From NCBI GenBank assembly GCA_019119265.1, contig DWXI01000142.1, positions 1-61,218 of the forward strand: a DNA stretch of 61,218 nt, read 5' to 3'. The translations under genes and the position numbers were made by a program. Source of the stretch: Candidatus Mediterraneibacter intestinigallinarum (GTDB lineage: Bacteria; Bacillota; Clostridia; Lachnospirales; Lachnospiraceae). This document shows, one piece after another, positions 48,468 through 57,300 of this stretch (its first letter is position 1; the number at the start of each line of letters is the position of its first letter). The notes beneath the pieces are model-generated. The model made no database searches, had not been told where the DNA came from, and saw only the letters and a list, made by a program, of their open reading frames with translations.

Positions 48468-48560
48468 ATGGACGCTAAGACCATCATTGCCATCGTGCTT
48501 GTGGTTTTTATCGTAGGCGCAGCCATATGGCTCAATATCCGTAACAGAAAGAAGAAGTAA
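48468..48560 (+). CDS. 30-aa single-TM basic-tailed peptide
   Basis: Hand translation: MDAKTIIAIVLVVFIVGAAIWLNIRNRKKK; aaaggagg RBS; absent from ORF track. Confidence 0.7.
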   Translation: MDAKTIIAIVLVVFIVGAAIWLNIRNRKKK

Positions 48561-48565
48561 GTGCG

Positions 48566-48599
48566 AAAGGGGCGGCGTTTTCATGCCGCCCCTTTTCCA
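48566..48599 (+). terminator. Rho-independent terminator after adhesin/TM peptide
   Basis: AAAGGGGCGGC-gttttcat-GCCGCCCCTTT 11-bp perfect stem. Confidence 0.85.
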
Positions 48600-48615
48600 T
48601 ATATGGAGGTCAAAA

Positions 48616-48918
48616 ATGAGATACCTGAAAACCATTGAACGAAAGGTCAGGACGATTTTGGCGCAGAACGAGGATGCCCGTAATGACGATATGGTACTGT
48701 ACCTCGTACTGTGCAATGCTTGCCTGAAAGATGCGGGAGCTTTGCCCTTTGCGGAGATTATGACGCAGTACAAATATCTGGGACTTCCGAGCTTTGAGAG
48801 CGTCAGCAGGACAAGGCGGAAATTGCAGGCACAGCATCCAGAGCTTACGGGGAGCCGCCCCGTGCGCAAAAAACGCAGCGCAGGCGAACACGATCACCGC
48901 AGATACGCCAAAGAATAA
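48616..48918 (+). CDS. Conserved ICE hypothetical protein
   Basis: MRYLKTIERKVRTILAQNEDARNDDMVLYLVLCNACLKDAGALPFAEIMTQYKYLGLPSFESVSRTRRKLQAQHPEL. Confidence 0.7.
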   Translation: MRYLKTIERKVRTILAQNEDARNDDMVLYLVLCNACLKDAGALPFAEIMTQYKYLGLPSFESVSRTRRKLQAQHPELTGSRPVRKKRSAGEHDHRRYAKE

Positions 48919-48929
48919 GGAGGCTGCCT

Positions 48930-49205
48930 ATGGATGAAGAAAAACGCATGAATGGCGGTTATGAAATCATGGAGAGTTGTACGATCGGGAACAACGAGCT
49001 TGTCATCGGGCATAATGCCAAAGCCCCCAACCCGTATGTGTGTTGGTATTGTAAGGACGGATCGGATTATTTCTGGGGATATTACTGCAATCAGCTATCC
49101 GAAGCAAGGGAAAAGCTGATAGAGCGATACCAGACAGAGTGCCGCCTGCCCTATAACAATCCCCCGTTTCAGAAAACAAAAAGCGGTGATGATCGTGAGC
49201 GATAA
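48930..49205 (+). CDS. Conserved ICE hypothetical protein
   Basis: MDEEKRMNGGYEIMESCTIGNNELVIGHNAKAPNPYVCWYCKDG; aaggaggc RBS. Confidence 0.65.
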   Translation: MDEEKRMNGGYEIMESCTIGNNELVIGHNAKAPNPYVCWYCKDGSDYFWGYYCNQLSEAREKLIERYQTECRLPYNNPPFQKTKSGDDRER

Positions 49206-49341
49206 GAAACGATATGACTGTACGACCTGCCCTTATCCCCGATACAAGGACGGGTCTGTTATCTTCTGCGATGTTTGTATGCGCAGGATTTTAGACGAGC
49301 AGAAAGCAAAAAAGCAAAGAAAGGAGCAGCGGGATGAGTGA
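49189..49341 (+). CDS. 50-aa CxxC...CxxC mini-protein (zinc-knuckle-like)
   Basis: Hand translation MIVSDKKRYDCTTCPYPRYKDGSVIFCDVCMRRILDEQKAKKQRKEQRDE; absent from ORF track. Confidence 0.6.
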   Translation: MIVSDKKRYDCTTCPYPRYKDGSVIFCDVCMRRILDEQKAKKQRKEQRDE

Positions 49342-49936
49342 AGAAAAACGGATGGTTGGCTCTTATGAGGTGGAGCAGAGCGTCTTTATCGGAGAAAAAG
49401 AAGTGCTGTTTGGTGTCAGCCAAAAGGAAGAATATCCCTTTATGGTCTGCTACTGCGATTATAACAATCCCCTCTCTGCCCCGTGGTTCACGGAAGCAGT
49501 CGGGACGGATGATTATCTGGAAGCGATGGAGCTTTTCTGTGACCGGGTGCAGGCGCAGATTGTTCTGACCCGCAGTGAGCAGGAGAAATTTAAGTTTGAC
49601 CGAACACCTTTTACTGCCGCTGACTGTATCCCGGATAAGAAGAACGAAAGCATCATCGGAAAAGTCGTCGTGATAGACGCAAAGCCAAAACGATATGAAT
49701 ACCAACACGCCGCCTATCAGCTCATCCTTGCCGATGGCGGCAACGGTGCATCTGGTGGCAGAGGTCAGGCGGTCTTTGGGACTTGCCTTGCCACGGGCGA
49801 GCGCAGCCGATGGGAACGGTATGATGTCCTCGGAGAAATCCGCCCGGAGCGTATGCCGCAGTGGGCAAAGGAAGCTCTGCACGCCATAAAAAATCAGGAA
49901 AAGGCAAAAAAGCCTCACAGCAGGGAGGAACGCTGA
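49334..49936 (+). CDS. Conserved ICE hypothetical protein (related to 48930 ORF at N-terminus)
   Basis: MSEEKRMVGSYEVEQSVFIGEKEVLFGVSQKEEYPFMVCYCDYNNP. Confidence 0.65.
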   Translation: MSEEKRMVGSYEVEQSVFIGEKEVLFGVSQKEEYPFMVCYCDYNNPLSAPWFTEAVGTDDYLEAMELFCDRVQAQIVLTRSEQEKFKFDRTPFTAADCIPDKKNESIIGKVVVIDAKPKRYEYQHAAYQLILADGGNGASGGRGQAVFGTCLATGERSRWERYDVLGEIRPERMPQWAKEALHAIKNQEKAKKPHSREER

Positions 49937-49937
49937 T

Positions 49938-50633
49938 ATGGAGATACGCCCTCTAACTTTATCTGAACAGAAATACACCTATGCCCAGAGTATGCAGATC
50001 AGCGGGCAGACGGGAAATATCGGACATCTCCGTGGCGATTTTGCATATACAGGCTATGGCTTTTATACTACTTGGTTTGACAACCGGGCGCAGTGGAAAA
50101 CAGACGAGTTTAAGTCCGTGCTTGATACAGTCATCAACGGACTGCGGGAGGACAAGATGCCCTTGCATAACCGCTATGATATGACCGACTTTTGCAGGCA
50201 GCATAAAGACAGTGCTTTTCAGGGGAATTACTGCACGGAATATGGTTTCCGTGTGGATACAGAAAGACATGCTTTCCTCTTGCGGTGCAATCCCTCAAAG
50301 GGCGATTACAATTTTTACTGTTTCTGCTATGTGAGGGAATGGCTTGACAAGCATATTGAAAAAGCCGAGCCGGGTATCCGCTTTATCGACCCTAATTACA
50401 AGGAGCTGTTTCGCATCCCTGATGGCGGGAAAATCGTCATCACGACTTCGTGGGGAGAAAAGATGGAGCGTACCTGCCGCTTTATTGACGAGTACCATAC
50501 GGAAATCGGCGGCAACCTCTACCATATCTGTGAGTTTGCCGAGCGTATGGCACACAACGGGGCAACCTATGAGCCGAAGCAGGCAGATGCGCTGCCCCAG
50601 AAAGGACTAAAACACAAAGATTATGAACGATAA
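49938..50633 (+). CDS. Conserved ICE hypothetical protein (possibly large-polyvalent-protein-associated domain)
   Basis: FIDPNYKELFRIPDGGKIVITTSWGEKMERTCRFIDEYHTEIGGNLYHICEFAERM. Confidence 0.6.
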   Translation: MEIRPLTLSEQKYTYAQSMQISGQTGNIGHLRGDFAYTGYGFYTTWFDNRAQWKTDEFKSVLDTVINGLREDKMPLHNRYDMTDFCRQHKDSAFQGNYCTEYGFRVDTERHAFLLRCNPSKGDYNFYCFCYVREWLDKHIEKAEPGIRFIDPNYKELFRIPDGGKIVITTSWGEKMERTCRFIDEYHTEIGGNLYHICEFAERMAHNGATYEPKQADALPQKGLKHKDYER

Positions 50634-50646
50634 GGAGGATAGAAAA

Positions 50647-50853
50647 ATGGCAGTCAACCCGAAAGCCATTAAGGTCTTGAATAAGGTCTTGGATGCAGGC
50701 TTTACTGATGAGAAAGCCATTGCCGCCATGACGATTGACGACATTCTAAAGATGCAGGGCGTCACGGTCACGGACATCGGTATTATCAATGAGCTGCAGA
50801 AAAGCATTAAGGCGAACAAGGTCGTTGCCTTTCTGGGAGGTGGCGGACAGTGA
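50647..50853 (+). CDS. Small conserved ICE protein
   Basis: MAVNPKAIKVLNKVLDAGFTDEKAIAAMTIDDILKMQGVTVTDIGIINELQKSIK; aaggagg RBS. Confidence 0.65.
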   Translation: MAVNPKAIKVLNKVLDAGFTDEKAIAAMTIDDILKMQGVTVTDIGIINELQKSIKANKVVAFLGGGGQ

Positions 50854-51308
50854 GTACGGAGCTGATCAACCGTATTACCGTCAAAAAAGACGGTGTTTAT
50901 CTTTCCTCACACAGCTCCAATGACACTGCCCCTTTCCACGCTTGGCGGTGTGATAGCCTATCCGATATTTATGCCGCCGAGGGACGGAAAGGTCTTGACC
51001 GTGAGATTATCCGTATGCTCTATGAGTATGCTGAGCTTCGAGGGCGGCACAAGAGCCTTGACCGTTACCGCTATGCGAAGGACGCCCCGGAGGCTCTTGC
51101 CATATATAAACAATATACTGACCAGATAGATGACCGCTATGAGCAGTTGGATCAGGCAGACCAAGACAGCGTGTGGTATAAACCCACCGAAAAAGCAAGG
51201 GCGTTCAACGCCTATGAGCGCAGGATGCGGGATGAGATGTACTCGGTCATCGCTGCCCGCTGTGAGGAATATGACCAAAAGCAGAAAAGCCGGGAATTAG
51301 AACGATAA
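50850..51308 (+). CDS. Conserved ICE hypothetical protein
   Basis: MSTELINRITVKKDGVYLSSHSSNDTAPFHAWRCDSLSDIYAAEGRKGLDREIIRMLYEY; overlaps upstream stop. Confidence 0.6.
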   Translation: MSTELINRITVKKDGVYLSSHSSNDTAPFHAWRCDSLSDIYAAEGRKGLDREIIRMLYEYAELRGRHKSLDRYRYAKDAPEALAIYKQYTDQIDDRYEQLDQADQDSVWYKPTEKARAFNAYERRMRDEMYSVIAARCEEYDQKQKSRELER

Positions 51309-51322
51309 GGAGGTGCAGATAA

Positions 51323-54300
51323 ATGGCTGCGAAGTATCAGCTCATCACGGAGCTGTATCAGCGTACAAGCGCAGGTATTGCCAGAAATGCTCAGGCGTGG
51401 CAGGACTTTTTAGACTCTGCCTGCCGCAATTATAAGTGCCGCTTTGACGAACAGGTTCTGATTTATGCGCAGCGTCCTGACGCCACTGCTGTCGCAAAAC
51501 TGGAGACTTGGAATACCATGTTTAGGCGGTGGGTCAACAAGGACAGCAAGGGCATCGCTGTATTCGACCCGAAGGGACGCAGGAATACGCTGAAATACTA
51601 TTTTGATATTTCCGATACCCACGAAGGCTATTATGGCAGCCGCCCCGTTCCCATCTGGCAGATGGATGAGCGATACGAGCAGGCTGTTATCGAAAGGCTC
51701 TCTGACCGATTTGGGGATATTGAGGGAAGCGACCTCGCTTCTGCCCTGATGGAGACAGCAAAGAACGCTGTGGAGGATCACCTGCCCGACTATCTGGCAG
51801 AGCTTAAGAACTGGAGGACGGACAGCTTTTTAGAAGAACTGGACGACCTCAATCTGGGGGTCAGTTACAGAAGGCTTGCCGAAAACAGCGTTGCTTTTAT
51901 GCTGTTTACCCGCTGTGGTCTGGATACGGAGCTGTTCTTTGAACGGGAGGACTTTGCGGACATTGTAAATTTCAATACGCCCGCTACCATCAATGCCATA
52001 GGCATTGCCACGAGCGATATAGCGGAAATGGCACTGCGGGAGATCTCCCTGACCATCCGAACTGTGCAATTAGAAGAAAGACAGCAAAACCGCACATTTG
52101 CAGACCCCGGACAGAGCCGCTATGATAGAAGCAGGAAACAACCCGAAAGGAGCGATGATAATGAACGAAATCACTTACAGCAGGGAGGGCGATTATCTTA
52201 TTCCCGACCTTACATTACCGACAGAGCCAGAAATTCCGCTTGGCAGATACGCTATGATGTATCGGGATTATCTGGAGCAGCACAGACGGGTAACTTATCT
52301 CAATCTGCTGACCTCGAACAGCCTGAACAGCCACTTGCACGAAGTGGAACAGACCGCACTGGCGAGACTGGAGCTTCTGACGAAGCAGCTCTGCAGGGAG
52401 CAGGGCGTGACCGAGGAACTGAAAGAGAAAGCACCGATGCAGTGGGTCGGGCTGATGAACAGCATCCGCAGTCAGGCGGAGGAAGTCATCTTGAGCGAAC
52501 TGATTTACGCCTGACACCGCAGGAAACTGAGCCTTCCGGGGACAGTCAGGAAAGTGTTGCCAATGAGGAAGAAGTCAGGGCAAATCTCCCCACCGTAGAG
52601 GAACAGATGGACGCAATAGCGCAGGCAGAGGACGAAACATCCTCTGCCTTTTCCATTTCTCAGGAGGATATAGACGATGCGCTCCAAAGCGGCAGCGGAT
52701 ATGCGGACAGCAAGTACCGCATTTACCGCCAACTGACCCGGAACGGGGATAAGAAAGAAAACATTGCTCTGTTAAAAGAAATCTATGGGAATGGTGGCGG
52801 CAGCTATACTTTTCCCGATGGCGTCAGCGGTCACATCACATACCGGGGCAACGGAATTACCCTTGACCGAAGCGACAGTGACCAAGCAATTACCCTGAGC
52901 TGGTCTAAGGTGGAAAAGCGTCTGCGGGAGCTGATCAAGGCAGACCGCTACCTCAACCCCAAAGAAGAAGACCACTATGCCGATTATCTGGAGCGCATCG
53001 AAGCCCCACAGTATGAGGTGGACAGCCAGAGGAAAATGGCAAGGCAGCGTTTTATCGAAAGCAAACGGGAACTGCCCCCTGCGGATAAGCGGGACAGCCT
53101 TGCCCTGCGGCTTTCCGATTTTATCCGTGACCTTGACCGATACGAAAAAGACCTGCTCGATGAAGTGAGCCGCCCCGATCTTGCCGATATGACCGAAGCG
53201 CAGATGGAGCAGGCTCTTTCAGAGCCTTCCACCGTGCAAAACCTCATCGACTTCCTTGCTCTGGTACAGCGTAAGACTGCCAGTGTTTACAGCCGCAGCA
53301 ACGGGTATCGGTTTTCGCAGGAACTGACGGAGCTGTACCCCATCCGCTATGTGTTCCATGAGGATGACCGGGTATTCCTCGGCGCAGATGAGTATGAGGT
53401 CATGGCGTTCTCCGAGGACGCTGTTTCTTTGCGTAATGTGGAGTTCCCGCTGTTTGGCAAGGAAATGAGCCGGACGGATTTTGAGGAAAAGCTCAGGGAA
53501 AACCCTGCCAACGACCATCTGAAAGTCATCGTGACCGAGAGCCAGAAAAGAGAGAAGCCCGCCGAAAATCAGCCGGACAGCCTTACCTTTTCCATAGGTT
53601 TTTCCGAACACCCTGCCTTCTATGACCGGGAACTGAATGACCGCTATACGGATTTGAGTTTTGCCCTCGGAAACCGTCTGCTCGGTATTCTGGACGAAAA
53701 GCAGCACTGGGAAAGACAGGACGAAAGCAAGGAGGTTGGTTGGTATCATAAGACCGACTTTGCAATCAAAGCAGTCATTGATGGAGAGGAATTTAACTAT
53801 GATGGACGCTTTGACATTGGCGATGGCGAAGGCGACCTGATCGCCCATATCCGAAACTTTTACGAATACTCCCTCTCCCCTGACTGCCCCTTTATCCCGG
53901 AGTGGAAACGACAGGGCGAGGATTACTACCGGGAGCATATGGAAAGCCTGCGGTGGGGACGGGATGTGTTCATCCCCTATTTGGAGCAGCATACGGAGTT
54001 ATCCCAAGAGGATGAAAAGCTGCTTGCTGAGATTATGGCGACAGAGGGCGAATGGTTTAGAGTCCCGGAGGATACGGAAACCGACCTTGAGCCGCCACAG
54101 CCGGAACAGCCGACCAATGACGACCTGATCGGGGCGGAGCTTACGATAGACAACCGCCGCTACCGCATTGAAAGCGTGGGAGAAATCAGCGGCGATGTGT
54201 CCATGCGTGACATCACATTCCAGAATGAGGCAGGCTTCCCCGTCAACCGTGTGGAGAAAATCAGCTATATCCGCAGGCTTTTAGAGCAGGCGAAGCCGCA

Positions 54301-57300
54301 GGAAGAGTGGATGCATCAGGCGAAAGACCTGATTGACGCTTTTGTCCGTGAGGAATATGACAGCGATGTGGGGGCAGATTACCATAACCTGTCCCGTGTG
54401 GATATTGCCTATACCACTTCTTCTGACGATGTGCATGAGCTGCAAATCAGCGCAGACCTGCTCCATTTCAGACTGGACACCTATATCGACAACCGTCTGT
54501 CTGCGAGTAAGCAGTACCAAAGCCTTGAGGATATGGTAAAAAATTGCCTGCCCCATCTGGACTTTAGCGAGATGGTTGCCGATGCGGAAATTCTGGCAGA
54601 GGCGTTGGAACAGAAAGAAGCGCAGGCACAGTTACCATCCGAAAAAGAAAAAGCGGGGACGCCTGCCGATCTGCGCAGGAATTACCGCATTACTGACGAC
54701 GCTTTAGGTGTTGGCAGCGCAAAAGAAAAGTTCCGCAATAACATGGCGGCTATCCGGCTTTTGCATGAGCTTCAGATTGAAAACCGCCATGCCACGCCGG
54801 ATGAGCAGGAAGTCCTCGTAAAGTATGTAGGCTGGGGCGGGCTTTCTATGGCATTTGACGAGCATAATGGGGCATGGGCGGCGGAATATCAGGAGCTGAA
54901 AGCCGAACTGTCCGATGCGGAATACCGTGCCGCTATGGAGTCTACCCTGACTGCCTTTTATACCCCGCCTGTGGTCATCAAAGGAATGTATGAAGCCCTT
55001 GACCGTCTGGGATATGCAAAAGGAACGATCCTTGAGCCTTCCTGCGGGACGGGCAATTTTTTTGGACTGCTTCCTGAAAGTATGGGAGCAAGCAGGCTGT
55101 ACGGTGTGGAGCTTGACCCACTGACGGGCGAAATTGCGAAGCAGCTCTACCAGAGAGCGAGTATTGCAGTGGAGGGCTTTGAAAAGACCAACCTGCCTGA
55201 TGACCACTTCGATGTTGTCATCGGCAATGTCCCCTTTGGGGAAATCCGGGTCAATGACAGCCGCTACAACGCCCATAAATTCCTTATCCATGATTACTTT
55301 TTCGCAAAAGCTCTGGATAAGGTACGCTCCGGCGGCGTGGTGGCGTTTATCACTTCTAAGGGAACAATGGACAAGGCAAGCCCGGAGGTACGGAAGTATA
55401 TTGCCCAGAGAGCCGAGCTTTTAGCGGCGGTCAGACTGCCGGACAACACTTTTAAGGCAAACGCAGGCACGGAGGTCACGAGTGACATCCTCTTTCTGCA
55501 GAAGCGTGACCGTGTGGCGGATGTGGAGCCGGACTGGATTTATCTGGATACGGACGAGAACGGTATCACGATGAACAGCTATTTTGTGCAGCACCCGGAA
55601 ATGGTACTTGGCACGATGCGGATGGAAAGCTCCCGGTTTGGTATGGACTCCGTCTGCAAAGCGGACAGCGACAGACCGTTGTCCGAGCTTCTTGCGGAAG
55701 CAGTACAGCGGATAAATGGGGAGATCACAGAGCCAGAAAACGGGATTGACGAAATCTCAGATGAGCAGGACGCTTCTATCCCCGCCGACTCGAATGTGCG
55801 CAATTTCTCCTTTGCCCTTGTGGACGGAAAGGTCTACTTCCGAGAAAATGACCGTATGCACCCTGCCAATCTTTCCATGACCGCAGGCAACCGTGTCCGG
55901 GGGCTTGTGGAAATCAGGGATTGTGTGCGCAGACTTATCGAATACCAGACCGAGGACTATCCAGAGGAAATGATCCGCACCGAGCAGGAAAACCTGAACA
56001 GACTGTACGACGCTTACACGGAAAAGTACGGGCTTATCAATAACCGGGGGAACTACCTTGCCTTTGCGTCGGATGAGAGCTACTTCCTCTTATGCTCCCT
56101 TGAGGTATTGGATGACGAAGGGAATTTCAAGCGGAAAGCAGATATGTTTACGAAGCGGACGATTAAGCCCCACCGTGAGGTGGTGTCCGTGGAGACTGCC
56201 AGTGAAGCCCTTGCCCTCTCTATCGGGGAGAAAGCCCGTGTTGACCTTCCCTATATGGAGCAGCTTACGGGCAGACCGCAGGAGGAACTTATCGGGGACT
56301 TGCGGGGCGTCATCTTCAAAGTGCCGAACACCGAGCCTGCCCGCTATGTGACCGCAGACGAATATCTTTCCGGCAATGTGAGGTACAAGCTGACCGCCGC
56401 AAGGATAGCGGCAAAGGCAGACCCGGAGCTTTCCATCAATGTGGAAGCTCTGGAAAAGGTCATCCCGAAAGACCTGCCCGCCAGTGAAATCGCTGTCCGT
56501 CTGGGGACGACTTGGATACCGCAGGAGGATATTCAGCAGTTTATGATGGAGCTTCTGACCCCGTCAAGCTATGCGGCGCAAAGGCTGAAAGTGCGTTACA
56601 CCCCGATGAATGGCGATTGGTTTATCGAAAATAAGAACTCAGATGTTGGAAATGTCAAGGCGGACAGCACTTACGGTACGAAACGGGCATCCGCCTACCG
56701 TATCATTGAGGACACCTTAAACTTAAAGGACACCCGTATCTTTGACTATATTTATGACGAACACGGGAACAAAAAGGCGGTATTCAACGCAAAGGAAACC
56801 ACAGCGGCGCAGGCAAAGCAGGAAGTCATCAAGCAGGCGTTTGCCGACTGGATATGGAAAGATGCGGAGCGCAGGAGCCGCCTGACCCGTTACTACAATG
56901 ACACCTTTAACAATACCCGTCCCCGTGAGTATGACGGAAGCCACATCGTGTTTGGCGGTATCAGCCCTGAAATCACGCTGCGTCCCCATCAGGTCAATGC
57001 GATTGCCCATATCCTATATGGCGGGAACACGCTCCTTGCCCATAAGGTAGGCGCAGGGAAAACCTTTGAGATGGTAGCCGCCGCACAGGAAAGCAAGCGG
57101 CTTGGGCTTTGCCAGAAGTCCATGTTTGTCGTGCCAAATCATCTTGTCGGGCAGTGGGCGTCGGAGTATTTGCGGCTCTATCCGAGTGCCAATATCCTTG
57201 TGACCACCAAGCAGGATTTTGAAACGGGAAACCGAAAAAAGTTCTGTGGCAGGATCGCCACGGGGGATTACGATGCGGTCATCATCGGACACAGCCAGTT

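Noticed and set aside
49259-49978. Minus-strand 239-aa ORF in the ICE
   Set aside because: Antisense to three plus-strand ICE ORFs with good RBSs; no recognisable motifs
53219-53992. Minus-strand 257-aa ORF inside the helicase gene
   Set aside because: Unlike the TnpV ORF it has no convincing RBS or recognisable family; probable shadow ORF
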